From Lachnospiraceae bacterium (GTDB lineage Bacteria; Bacillota; Clostridia; Lachnospirales; Lachnospiraceae): a stretch of 64,000 bases of DNA. Positions 10,693 through 18,771 of the stretch are shown here, piece by piece. The notes beneath the pieces are model-generated. The model was given only the letters and a program-made list of their open reading frames with translations. It made no database searches and was not told where the DNA came from. The stretch spans positions 1 through 64,000 of the forward strand of contig JAFVBE010000009.1 in the NCBI GenBank assembly GCA_017480195.1. The letters are read 5' to 3'. Position numbers and translations under genes: made by a program. How positions within the stretch are numbered: position 1 is the first letter of the stretch; each line of letters begins with the position of its first letter.

Positions 10693-10741
10693 GCAGCGCT
10701 TAAGCTAAGCTGTAAGCGGCAATCTTTAAATGCGCTGCCGC
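10693..10741 (+). promoter_or_regulatory. GC-rich overlapping inverted repeats in the hprK leader
   Basis: GCAGCGC (10693-10699) can pair with GCGCTGC (10732-10738), while GCGGCA (10716-10721) can pair with TGCCGC (10736-10741). The two right arms overlap, so the pairings exclude each other. This is clearly richer in G and C than the flanking DNA. A regulatory role is inference. Confidence 0.35.
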
Positions 10742-10795
10742 ATGCCTCTTAAAGAATGTGAGGGGGCATAACCAAATAAGACAAGGAGATAATAC

Positions 10796-11743
10796 ATGGA
10801 AGAGGAATACAGCGTAACAGTCACTGATCTTATTAATAAGATGAATCTTATTAATCATACGCCTGATATAGACACAGATAAAATTCTTATTAAAGACCCG
10901 AATATGAACAGACCGGCGGTTCAGCTTGCGGGATTTTTTGAACATTTTGATTCTGCGAGAATTCAGATATGCGGAAATGTAGAATATGCGTACATTGCTA
11001 ATATGCATACGAGGGAGGAGAATATAGAGATATTCAATAAGCTTTTTGAATATAAGATACCTTGTCTTATATTCTGCAGGAATCTCCAACCGTATGACTT
11101 CATTATTGAGGCGGGTATAAAGTACGGCATACCGATACTTACTGATACCTTGGAGACAACCTCGGAGTTCGTACATGAGGTTGTAAGGTGGCTTCATGTT
11201 GAGCTTGCACCGCGTATCTCCATACATGCTGTATTGGTTGATGTATATGGCGAGGGTGTTCTTATCATGGGCGACAGTGGTATAGGTAAGAGTGAAGCTG
11301 CACTTGAGCTTATTAGACGAGGACACAGACTTGTATCTGATGATGTTGTGGAGATTAAGAAGGTAAGTGATGAAACCTTGGTTGGCACGGCGCCTGAGAC
11401 CACGAGACATTTTATCGAGCTAAGAGGTATAGGAATAATAAATGTTAAGACTATGTTCGGTGTGGAGTGTGTAAAGCAGACTCAGACCATTGACCTTGTT
11501 ATAAATCTTGAGGAATGGGACAAGGAGGCTAACTATGACAGACTTGGCTTAGAGGATCAGTACACAGAGTTCCTTGGCAATAAGGTCATAAGCCATTCAA
11601 TACCGATTAGACCGGGACGTAATATCGCTATCATAGTTGAGTCGGCTGCGGTTAATCACAGGCAGAAGAAGATGGGGTATAATGCGGCTCAGGAGCTTTA
11701 CGACAGAGTTACACAGAATATAGCTAAGAATTCAGCTAAATAA
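10796..11743 (+). CDS. hprK: HPr kinase/phosphorylase
   Basis: Phosphorylates and dephosphorylates Ser46 of HPr (and of Crh), the signal that activates CcpA-dependent catabolite repression in Firmicutes. The 315-residue length is normal. The C-terminal half holds the Walker A motif GDSGIGKSEAAL (about residues 158-169), the conserved histidine in HAVLVDVYGEG (about 143) and the family signature IELRGIGIINVKTMFG. The N-terminal half is the variable domain. AAGGAG precedes the ATG by a normal spacing. It heads a cluster whose last gene encodes an HPr-like protein that keeps Ser46, a plausible substrate. Confidence 0.95.
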   Translation: MEEEYSVTVTDLINKMNLINHTPDIDTDKILIKDPNMNRPAVQLAGFFEHFDSARIQICGNVEYAYIANMHTREENIEIFNKLFEYKIPCLIFCRNLQPYDFIIEAGIKYGIPILTDTLETTSEFVHEVVRWLHVELAPRISIHAVLVDVYGEGVLIMGDSGIGKSEAALELIRRGHRLVSDDVVEIKKVSDETLVGTAPETTRHFIELRGIGIINVKTMFGVECVKQTQTIDLVINLEEWDKEANYDRLGLEDQYTEFLGNKVISHSIPIRPGRNIAIIVESAAVNHRQKKMGYNAAQELYDRVTQNIAKNSAK

Positions 11744-11764
11744 ATACATTTTGGAGGGAAGATA

Positions 11765-12706
11765 ATGGAAAGATATATATTTGGAGTAGACATTGGCGGA
11801 ACTACAGTTAAAATCGGACTTTTTACAAGCGAAGGCTCACTCGAGGAGAAGTGGGAGATTACCACAAGAGTTGACGGAGGCGGCAAGCATATACTTGGTG
11901 ATATCGCAAGGTCGATAGAGGCTAAGATTGCTGAGAAGTCTATCAGCAAGGACGATATCTTAGGTATAGGCATGGGTGTGCCGGGACCTGTAAAAAGCGA
12001 CGGAACAGTGCTTAAATGCGTAAACTTAGGCTGGGGTATCTTCAATGTTGCTGAAGAGATGAGCGAAAGAACGGGCTTTAAGGTATGCGTTGGAAATGAT
12101 GCTAACATGGCTGCGCTCGGCGAGATGTGGCAGGGCGGCGGCAAGGGATATAAGGATCTTGTTATGGTTACACTCGGAACCGGTGTTGGCGGTGGTATCA
12201 TAATCGACGGTAAGATGCTCTCCGGTGTAAACGGCGCAGGCGGTGAGATAGGTCACATTCAGGTTAATGACAAAGAGACTGAGGTCTGCGGTTGCGGAAG
12301 ATGCGGCTGTCTGGAGCAGTACACATCAGCTACCGGTATAGTAAGGATGGCAAATATCAAGCTCAATAATACTGAGACACCTTCATCTTTAAGAAATGTA
12401 CAATACATATCCTCCAAGGCTATATTTGATGCTGCTAAAAGCGGTGATGAATTGGCAGCCGGACTTGTCGAGGAGCATGGAAGAATTTTGGGTAAGGCGC
12501 TTGCACAGATTGCCTGTGTGGTTGATCCGGATATATTCGTAATAGGTGGCGGAGTATCTAAGGCGGGCGACATAATCATTGAGAAAACCTCCAAATATTT
12601 CCAGGAGAATGCCTTCCATGCCTGCAAGAAAATCAAATTCGCTCTTGCTACACTGGGTAATGACGCAGGTATATATGGTGGAGCCTATGCGATACTTAAT
12701 TCGTAG
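11765..12706 (+). CDS. glk: ROK-family glucokinase
   Basis: Phosphorylates glucose to glucose-6-phosphate with ATP in the cytoplasm. The 313-residue product has the ASKHA phosphate-binding loop GVDIGGTTVKIGLF at the N-terminus, GVPGPV, GNDANMAALGE with the catalytic Asp, GTGVGGGIIIDG, and the ROK zinc motif (GGEIGHI followed by CGCGRCGCLE). This matches the Gram-positive GlcK subgroup. It follows hprK by 21 nt with GGAGGG before the ATG and is probably co-transcribed, placing sugar phosphorylation beside catabolite control. A hairpin terminator follows. Confidence 0.9.
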   Translation: MERYIFGVDIGGTTVKIGLFTSEGSLEEKWEITTRVDGGGKHILGDIARSIEAKIAEKSISKDDILGIGMGVPGPVKSDGTVLKCVNLGWGIFNVAEEMSERTGFKVCVGNDANMAALGEMWQGGGKGYKDLVMVTLGTGVGGGIIIDGKMLSGVNGAGGEIGHIQVNDKETEVCGCGRCGCLEQYTSATGIVRMANIKLNNTETPSSLRNVQYISSKAIFDAAKSGDELAAGLVEEHGRILGKALAQIACVVDPDIFVIGGGVSKAGDIIIEKTSKYFQENAFHACKKIKFALATLGNDAGIYGGAYAILNS

Positions 12707-12768
12707 GGTAATGGTTAAAACGACGAAGTAAAACGATTTTTTTCAAGAAAATTGTATATTTTTTAACA

Positions 12769-12797
12769 TTGAAATAATAAAACTCATAATGTATGAT
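12769..12797 (+). promoter_or_regulatory. murB promoter nested in the glk terminator
   Basis: TTGAAA (12769-12774) and TATGAT (12792-12797) are separated by exactly 17 bp. The -10 hexamer lies inside the loop of the hairpin at 12779-12815, and the expected start near 12804 falls at the beginning of its right arm. Confidence 0.7.
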
Positions 12798-12817
12798 AAG
12801 TATGTTATGAGTTTTTA
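12779..12817 (+). terminator. Terminator after glk, overlapping the murB promoter
   Basis: An 11-bp perfect stem (12779-12789 with 12805-12815), a 15-nt loop and a T-run. Transcripts from glk can form the hairpin; transcripts started from the nested murB promoter would carry only the right arm. Confidence 0.75.
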
Positions 12818-12895
12818 CTTTATTGGATGAACCTATAAAGTAAAATTGCTCCGCGAAGGATGTGCAGTTCGCAGTAAGAATTATAGGGAGTTAAG

Positions 12896-13798
12896 ATGTC
12901 CGATATATTTGAAACAATTGATTTTAAGAAGGACGAATCATTAAAAAAACATACAACTATGAGAGTTGGAGGAGATGCAAAATATGTGTTTTTTCCAACT
13001 TCTTCTGATGAAATAAAATCCATATTAAGCTATTGTAAAGATAATGATGAAAAGTATATATTAATAGGCAATGGAAGCAACATTATCTTCTCTGATAAGG
13101 GATATGACGGGATTGTAATTAAGCTGTCAGCAAATATGAGTAAAATATCCGCAGAGGGTGAGCAAATTTACGCCGAGGCAGGCGCGGTGCTTTCTAAGGT
13201 GGCAAATCTTGCAAGGGATAATGAGCTTACCGGTATGGAATTCGCTGCAGGAATACCGGGAACCATAGGTGGTGCGGTATCAATGAATGCAGGAGCTTAT
13301 GGCGGTGAGATGAAGGATATTGTAGAATTTGTTGATATATTGGAAGACGGCAATATCGTGCGTTATGATAATGTTGATATGAAATTCGGATATAGAAGAA
13401 GTATTGTGAATGATGATGAGCAAGATATTTCAGAAAAAGTTGAGAGAATTATAGTAGGTGCAAGTATAAAACTTGCCAAAGGAAATAAAAAAGATATTGA
13501 AGCTAAGATGGAGGAGCTTAAGGAAAAGAGGATAGAGAAGCAGCCTCTTGAATATCCAAGCTCAGGCTCGACCTTCAAAAGACCGGAAGGATATTTCGCA
13601 GGAAAATTGATCGAGGACGCAGGACTTAAGGGATATCGTGTCGGAGGTGCCATGGTGTCCGAGAAACACGCAGGTTTCGTGATTAATTATGATAATGCAA
13701 CTGCAGAGGATGTTCTAAGACTTATAGATGATGTGAGAGATAAGGTTAATGAAAAATATGGTGTAGAGCTTTTGCCGGAGGTTAAAATCGTAGGATGA
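12896..13798 (+). CDS. murB: UDP-N-acetylenolpyruvoylglucosamine reductase
   Basis: Reduces UDP-GlcNAc-enolpyruvate to UDP-MurNAc with NADPH and FAD, the second committed step of peptidoglycan precursor synthesis. The 300-residue protein shows the type IIb pattern of Gram-positive MurB: HTTMRVGG near the start, GNGSNIIFSDKGYDG, the FAD-binding core GIPGTIGGAVSMNAGAYGGE, the catalytic serine in SSGSTFKRP (about residue 223) and SEKHAGFVIN near the end. The ATG follows AGGGAG. Its stop codon overlaps the rapZ start in ATGA, so translation of the two is coupled. It has its own promoter at 12769. Confidence 0.95.
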   Translation: MSDIFETIDFKKDESLKKHTTMRVGGDAKYVFFPTSSDEIKSILSYCKDNDEKYILIGNGSNIIFSDKGYDGIVIKLSANMSKISAEGEQIYAEAGAVLSKVANLARDNELTGMEFAAGIPGTIGGAVSMNAGAYGGEMKDIVEFVDILEDGNIVRYDNVDMKFGYRRSIVNDDEQDISEKVERIIVGASIKLAKGNKKDIEAKMEELKEKRIEKQPLEYPSSGSTFKRPEGYFAGKLIEDAGLKGYRVGGAMVSEKHAGFVINYDNATAEDVLRLIDDVRDKVNEKYGVELLPEVKIVG

Positions 13799-14670
13799 GA
13801 TTCGTAATTGTGACCGGTATGAGTGGTGCCGGTAAGTCGACAGCATTAAAAAAACTTGAGGATATGGGATTTTTCTGTGTGGATAATCTGCCGGTTATGC
13901 TTATACAGAAATTTGCAGATATAGCTAATGATGGAAAATTTGAGGTGGAAAATGTCGCAATAGGTGTTGATATAAGAAGCGGTGAGTCCTTGAATCAGTT
14001 ATCGGTAAATCTTGAAGAGATGAAGAAGAATCACTACAGCTATGAGATACTTTTCTTAGATGCCACAGAGCCGGAATTAGTTAAGAGATTTAAGGAAACC
14101 AGAAGAAAGCATCCTCTGTCGGAGAGCGGCAGGATAAATGACGGTATAGTAAGAGAACGTCAGAAGATAGAGTTTCTAAAGCAGAGAGCTGACTATATCA
14201 TAGATACCAGCGGACTTCTAACAAGAGAGCTTGGCGCTGAGATTGAGAAGATATTCTCAGGTGAGGGAGCTTATAATAATATGATAATTACTATATTATC
14301 ATTTGGCTTTAAATACGGGATTCCGCGTGATACAGATTTGTGTTATGATGTTAGGTTTTTACCTAATCCGTATTATGTAGATAAATTAAGACCTCTTACG
14401 GGAAATGACAAACCGGTATCGGATATGGTTAAAGCTTGTGATGAATATGAGATATTTATGGATAAGCTTATTGATATGATAAAGTTTCTTGTTCCAAATT
14501 ATAAGAAAGAGGGTAAGAACCAGCTTGTAATATCAGTTGGTTGTACCGGCGGCAAGCACCGTTCTGTAACGGTTGCAAATGAGTTATATGAAAGACTTGA
14601 AAACCTTCCGTACACAATCAGGATTTTTCACAGAGATATAACTAAGGACAGAATTGTAAAAGGAGAATGA
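13795..14670 (+). CDS. rapZ: RapZ/YvcJ nucleotide-binding protein
   Basis: A 291-residue member of the RapZ (YvcJ) family. The N-terminal domain has the Walker A motif GMSGAGKSTALK at residues 7-18 and the conserved GFFCVDNLP; the C-terminal domain has GCTGGKHRSV, the binding-site motif. In enterobacteria RapZ senses glucosamine-6-phosphate and guides RNase E to GlmZ; in Bacillus YvcJ hydrolyses nucleotides and influences competence. No GlmZ RNA is known in Firmicutes, so the exact role here is open. It overlaps murB by four bases and is three bases from whiA. The YvcK/MgfK gene that sits between these two in Bacillus is missing here. Confidence 0.93.
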   Translation: MRFVIVTGMSGAGKSTALKKLEDMGFFCVDNLPVMLIQKFADIANDGKFEVENVAIGVDIRSGESLNQLSVNLEEMKKNHYSYEILFLDATEPELVKRFKETRRKHPLSESGRINDGIVRERQKIEFLKQRADYIIDTSGLLTRELGAEIEKIFSGEGAYNNMIITILSFGFKYGIPRDTDLCYDVRFLPNPYYVDKLRPLTGNDKPVSDMVKACDEYEIFMDKLIDMIKFLVPNYKKEGKNQLVISVGCTGGKHRSVTVANELYERLENLPYTIRIFHRDITKDRIVKGE

Positions 14671-14673
14671 TAT

Positions 14674-15492
14674 ATGTCTTTTTCCGGTCAGGTTAAGGAT
14701 GAATTATATGAGATTATCGGCAATGGGAGACATTGTAAGTTAGCTGAACTTGCAGCTCTTGTCACTATGGCTGATGATGATATGGAGAGCAAGGCAGGAA
14801 AAAAGCTTGAAAAATTATCAGGAATGCTTAATATAAATCCTTATGACGATGAGGCAAAAAAAGCTTTAAAAATTGTGAAGGATACAACAGGATATACGAT
14901 TGACAGGATGATTATTGAGAAGAACTGTTGCAAGCAGGCGTATATCAGAGGCGCATTTCTTGCAGGCGGTTCAGTTACTGATCCTAAGAAGAGTTACCAT
15001 TTTGAGATAGTATGTAATTCAATTAGGAAGGCAGAGATATTGGTTGACATAATTAAGGATTTTGATATTGAGGCCAAAATTGTTATGCGCAAGAAAGCCT
15101 ATGTCTGTTATATCAAGGATGGTTCGATGATAGTTGACCTTCTTAATGTGATGGGAGCACACACTTCTCTGATGGATATGGAGAATGTGCGTATATTAAA
15201 GGATGTAAGGAATACGGTCAACAGAAAGGTGAATTGTGAGACTGCCAATTTAAATAAGACGGTCAGCGCAGCAGTTAAGCAGATAGAGGATATAAGATAT
15301 ATTGAAGAAAAAAAAGGATTAAAATACCTGCCGGATAATCTTAGAAGTCTTGCACTTCTCAGACTTTCCGAACCGGAGATGTCACTTAATGACTTAGGTG
15401 AGAATTTAAGTCCGCCTCTGGGTAAATCAGGTGTCAATCATAGATTAAGAAAAATAAGTGAAATAGCTAATGAGCTAAGGAGGAACAATTAA
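14674..15492 (+). CDS. whiA: WhiA DNA-binding regulator with a shortened N-terminal lobe
   Basis: WhiA joins a degenerate LAGLIDADG homing-endonuclease fold to a C-terminal helix-turn-helix; it controls sporulation in Streptomyces and affects cell division in Bacillus. The second LAGLIDADG-like half is intact (CCKQAYIRGAFLAGGSV, then IVDLLNVMGAHTSLMDMENV), as are RNTVNRKVNCETANLNKT and the C-terminal GKSGVNHRLRK. The product is 272 residues, against roughly 310-320 usual for the family, and the loss falls in the first lobe: only about 80 residues separate the start (MSFSGQVKDELY) from CCKQAY. The frame is uninterrupted, so this is a compact version rather than a frameshift. The ribosome site lies in the end of rapZ. 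Confidence 0.9.
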   Translation: MSFSGQVKDELYEIIGNGRHCKLAELAALVTMADDDMESKAGKKLEKLSGMLNINPYDDEAKKALKIVKDTTGYTIDRMIIEKNCCKQAYIRGAFLAGGSVTDPKKSYHFEIVCNSIRKAEILVDIIKDFDIEAKIVMRKKAYVCYIKDGSMIVDLLNVMGAHTSLMDMENVRILKDVRNTVNRKVNCETANLNKTVSAAVKQIEDIRYIEEKKGLKYLPDNLRSLALLRLSEPEMSLNDLGENLSPPLGKSGVNHRLRKISEIANELRRNN

Positions 15493-15493
15493 A

Positions 15494-15748
15494 ATGTCTA
15501 CAAAAAATGTAATTGTTAATTTGCCAAATGATGCTTCTGCAAGACCGGTTGCCGTTATGGTACAGATATCAAGCAGATATGACAGCAAGATAACCATATC
15601 TTCTAACAACAAAAAGGTTAATGCCAAGAGCATAATGGGAATGATGAGCATGGGCTTTTCCAATGGCGATGAACTCTGTGTCGAAGCTACAGGTGTAGAT
15701 GAGGAAGAGGCAGTCAGTGCTATTGCAGATTATATAGAATCTAAGTAG
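15494..15748 (+). CDS. HPr-like (Crh-type) protein with Ser at position 15
   Basis: An 84-residue protein of the PTS HPr fold. The regulatory site is intact: Ser46 lies in VNAKSIMGMMSMG, where HprK phosphorylates HPr. The catalytic site is not: the usual GxHARPA reads NDASARPVA, so His15, which accepts phosphate from Enzyme I, is serine. Bacillus Crh is the precedent, with Gln15 and a purely regulatory role as CcpA co-effector, and its gene also lies directly downstream of the whiA gene. By position and residues this is inferred to be a Crh-type signalling protein, not a sugar phosphocarrier. AGGAGG lies within the end of whiA and there is one base between the genes. Confidence 0.85.
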   Translation: MSTKNVIVNLPNDASARPVAVMVQISSRYDSKITISSNNKKVNAKSIMGMMSMGFSNGDELCVEATGVDEEEAVSAIADYIESK

Positions 15749-15756
15749 TATCATTC

Positions 15757-15785
15757 TTGCACAAGTACATTTTATGTGGTATGAT
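15757..15785 (+). promoter_or_regulatory. Promoter of the Sel1-repeat protein gene
   Basis: TTGCAC (15757-15762) and an extended -10 TGGTATGAT (ending 15785) with a 17-bp spacer, 48 nt before the next start codon. Confidence 0.75.
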
Positions 15786-15833
15786 AGAATGTAATATATA
15801 ATGTAACTATGATAGGTAAAAGGAGGAGGTCAA

Positions 15834-18557
15834 ATGGGTAAGCTTAGTGATTTCTTTGGAAAGATTCCTTTTTTGTCAAACATCGGCGGAAAGAAGAAAT
15901 CCACAAAGAGCAATGTAGAACTCCAATATGACAAGGCTATAAATCTTATGGAGAATGGCAATTCTGAAGAAGCTATTGAAATATTTGAGAAGATAGCGGA
16001 TATTGCCATTATGGATGAGACATACAAGTCATTTGGCTCAGATGCTTTAAAGATAATGGGGGAATTCTTTGAGACAGGCAGGTACAGTAACTGTACCACT
16101 GAGATAGACAAGGCGAAGGCTTGTATCTATTATGAGAAGTATGTCAAGCTTAATAATGATGGCGAGATGATATATAAGCTTGCCAAGATGCTTCTGGAGA
16201 TTCAGAATTTCTCCAAGGCGATAACATATTTTGAGAAGGCTACAGACTGTGGTATCAAGGCTGCATATATGAACTTGGGAAGCATATATGAGAATGGTCT
16301 TAACAGGATAGATCAGTATGGTAACAAGAGCGATTTCGTGGTTCCTGTGGACTATGACAAGGCTAAGAGATGGTATAAGAAGCTTGCTGATCTTGGAGAT
16401 TCCAAGGCTCAGTCTGCATATGAGAGAGTTGATTATGCAAGCAGCCATACCGATAGTATAGAGTTCGAGGAAAAGGACAGATTATATACTGCCATAGCTG
16501 AGGCAAGGCGTGCCAAGGGCAAGGAGCCTAAGTATAAGATGATTGAGGCATCTACGCTTCAATATCAGTATACCTATGTTCACAATCAGGTGGATGGTTA
16601 TATACATATGCTTCCGAAGGACTGGGTTAAGACGATTAATGAGGAGACTGACGAGGAGTATTATGCGCCAAGTCTTACTTACAAGGACTTCGCGATGTAT
16701 GTATCCTATGACAGTATTCCGAGAGATTCCAAGAAGACTCTTGAGAATTATTTAAGATATTGTAATGACGCTTTTGATGAAGAATTACAGTTAAAGGCAT
16801 ATATCACGGAATACGCAGACGGTATCTGTACAACCTTTTATCACAAGGAGATGGAGAAGGGTATTGTTACCTTCGCATTTTATCAGGGTAAAAGACTTGC
16901 ATGTATGAAGTTCGTATGTGCAACTATGGAGATTATAGAGCAGTATGAGGAGATTATCTTTGAGACTGCGAACTCATTTGCTTTTGTTGACCCGACGATA
17001 GCGAGTGACCAGAGTGCGAACCGCAAAGATAATCAGTATTACAGTGAGGCAGTTTACTGCTATTACTTAGAGGACTACGAGGGTGCGATGGCTGCGGCTA
17101 AGCAGGCTCTTAAGCTTGGAAGCATTAAGGCAAGCTATCTTCTGATTGAGCTTTATTTTGATGATGATTCACCATACAAGGATATCGAGAAGACCATCAG
17201 CTATGCCAAGCAGCTTTTTGAAGCTACGAAGGATCCTGACCTTGCCTTCCTGCTTGGTAATATATATGACCAGCAGCTTAAGGATTACATGAAGGCGCTT
17301 AACTGGTATGAGCATGCACACAGATTGGGACATAAGAGAGTAGCTTTCTATCTCGGAAGATTTTATTACTATGGCGTACTTAGAACCAAGAGAGATGGTG
17401 TTAAGGCACTTCATTATTTTGAGGAAGCGGCTGCGAATGGTATTATGGAAGCGGAGGCTTATATCAAGGATATCAAGGAGCTTGGCGGTGAAGACCTTCA
17501 GAGCTGTGTAGATAAGTGGGAGAGAGCCGTACAGGCAGGCAGTGGCGCTGCAGCACTTAAGATTGCACTTTATAAGCAGAGTCAGGTATTCTATATGGCC
17601 AATTCTTATGAGATAGAGAAAGCCTTCAACGAAGCCTTAGGACTTGGAAGCTATCAGGCTGCTTATGAATTAGGTAAGATATATCAGCAGCAGGAGGCAG
17701 ACGAGAATTACAGAGGCGAGATAAGAAGTATAAAATACTTTGAGAAAGCATATGACAATCACTTTGAAGATTTTGATAAGGAAAATCTTTACAAGGTTAT
17801 TGAATATAAGGCTGAAAAGACAGACAGTGTTGACGAGAAGATAGAGCTTTATCTTAACAGTGCCAGAACCGGATATGTGCCGGCGGTCGAGAAGCTCACA
17901 GATCTTGTACCTTCATGCAATGAGAAGATAGCATTTATATATAACGAGTTAAGAGAGATAGCAGCTACAGGTGATGATTCCTCTATCATAGCTATGAATA
18001 AGCTTGAGAGAAAATATACTGAGTTAATTTTAAGACAGCCTAACGAATGGCAGAAGGTAATTGAGAACAAGTTCTTCAGACTGTGCATACCTAAGGAATG
18101 TACAGCACAGATTAATGATGACGGCGGAACGATTAAATTTGCTGATTCAGTAGTTGAATTCGCCGTAGCAGAGCTTCCGGTAAAGGCTGATGATGAGGAA
18201 GATTATCTTAAGATATATAAGCTTATATTATCAGAATATCTTCCGGATGAGAATGCGGAAATCGTCATAGCCAATTCAAGGATGATTGGTTCAGCTATGA
18301 GAGATACGAAGGATAATATTCATTCATTTAATATTCTTCTTATCAGCTCGAAGAACCAGTACATTTTCAAATTAAGCTCACGTGACAGACGAGAGATGAT
18401 GCAGTTTAAGGATAGAGTTATCGAGATTGCCGAGTCGCTTGTTGAGACCGGAGAGATATATGTATCCGAGGATGGCAACAGGAAGAATATCGGCTTGTCC
18501 GTATTGCTTCGTTCAAATGAAAGCGGTTTCCTCTCTATCGGAAAGAATGAAGAATAA
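15834..18557 (+). CDS. Sel1/TPR repeat protein with two PsbP-like modules
   Basis: A 907-residue soluble protein with no signal peptide. Two blocks of alpha-helical Sel1/TPR repeats (about residues 28-200 and 395-710; e.g. AYMNLGSIYENGLNRID, AFYLGRFYYYGV, AYELGKIYQQQ) alternate with two alpha/beta modules of about 150 residues (about 236-388 and 740-890). Each module starts with a similar pattern (YIHMLPKDWVKTINEE and WQKVIENKFFRLCIPKE) and ends in an amphipathic helix, suggesting an internal duplication with a PsbP/Mog1-like fold; that fold is a guess from pattern. Sel1 proteins are usually scaffolds. It has its own promoter and AGGAGGAGG before the ATG. Specific function unknown. Confidence 0.75.
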   Translation: MGKLSDFFGKIPFLSNIGGKKKSTKSNVELQYDKAINLMENGNSEEAIEIFEKIADIAIMDETYKSFGSDALKIMGEFFETGRYSNCTTEIDKAKACIYYEKYVKLNNDGEMIYKLAKMLLEIQNFSKAITYFEKATDCGIKAAYMNLGSIYENGLNRIDQYGNKSDFVVPVDYDKAKRWYKKLADLGDSKAQSAYERVDYASSHTDSIEFEEKDRLYTAIAEARRAKGKEPKYKMIEASTLQYQYTYVHNQVDGYIHMLPKDWVKTINEETDEEYYAPSLTYKDFAMYVSYDSIPRDSKKTLENYLRYCNDAFDEELQLKAYITEYADGICTTFYHKEMEKGIVTFAFYQGKRLACMKFVCATMEIIEQYEEIIFETANSFAFVDPTIASDQSANRKDNQYYSEAVYCYYLEDYEGAMAAAKQALKLGSIKASYLLIELYFDDDSPYKDIEKTISYAKQLFEATKDPDLAFLLGNIYDQQLKDYMKALNWYEHAHRLGHKRVAFYLGRFYYYGVLRTKRDGVKALHYFEEAAANGIMEAEAYIKDIKELGGEDLQSCVDKWERAVQAGSGAAALKIALYKQSQVFYMANSYEIEKAFNEALGLGSYQAAYELGKIYQQQEADENYRGEIRSIKYFEKAYDNHFEDFDKENLYKVIEYKAEKTDSVDEKIELYLNSARTGYVPAVEKLTDLVPSCNEKIAFIYNELREIAATGDDSSIIAMNKLERKYTELILRQPNEWQKVIENKFFRLCIPKECTAQINDDGGTIKFADSVVEFAVAELPVKADDEEDYLKIYKLILSEYLPDENAEIVIANSRMIGSAMRDTKDNIHSFNILLISSKNQYIFKLSSRDRREMMQFKDRVIEIAESLVETGEIYVSEDGNRKNIGLSVLLRSNESGFLSIGKNEE

Positions 18558-18569
18558 AATTAAATAAAT

Positions 18570-18692
18570 ACTTCAGGGCAGGGTGTAATTCCCGACCGGC
18601 GGTAAGTGTCTGTAGACATGCAGCCCGCGAGCTTTTACAAAGCTGATTTGGTGAGATTCCAAAGCCGACAGTAGAGTCTGGATGGGAGAAGT
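18570..18692 (+). ncRNA. FMN riboswitch (RFN element)
   Basis: The highly conserved RFN core is present in order: TTCAGGGCAGGGTGTAATT, CCCGACCGGCGGTAA, GCCCGCGAGC, GATTTGGTGAGATTCC, AAAGCCGACAGT and GGATGGGAGAAG. These bases form the six-helix junction that binds flavin mononucleotide. It precedes the riboflavin synthesis genes and is followed by an intrinsic terminator, the usual arrangement for FMN-dependent transcription attenuation. Confidence 0.97.
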
Positions 18693-18722
18693 TATGTAGA
18701 TTGATTATATTTGTTTTATATG

Positions 18723-18755
18723 CCCTGAAACTTTATAGGTTTCAGGGTTTTTTTT
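18723..18755 (+). terminator. Riboswitch-controlled terminator before ribD
   Basis: A 9-bp perfect stem (18723-18731 with 18739-18747), 7-nt loop and eight T residues. It is the expression platform of the FMN riboswitch: bound FMN should favour this hairpin and stop the rib operon. Confidence 0.9.
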
Positions 18756-18771
18756 GAAAGGAAGATGGTCC

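Noticed and set aside
10700-11410. A 236-codon minus-strand frame
   Set aside because: It is antisense to hprK, with no recognisable motif; the hprK motifs on the plus strand are unambiguous.
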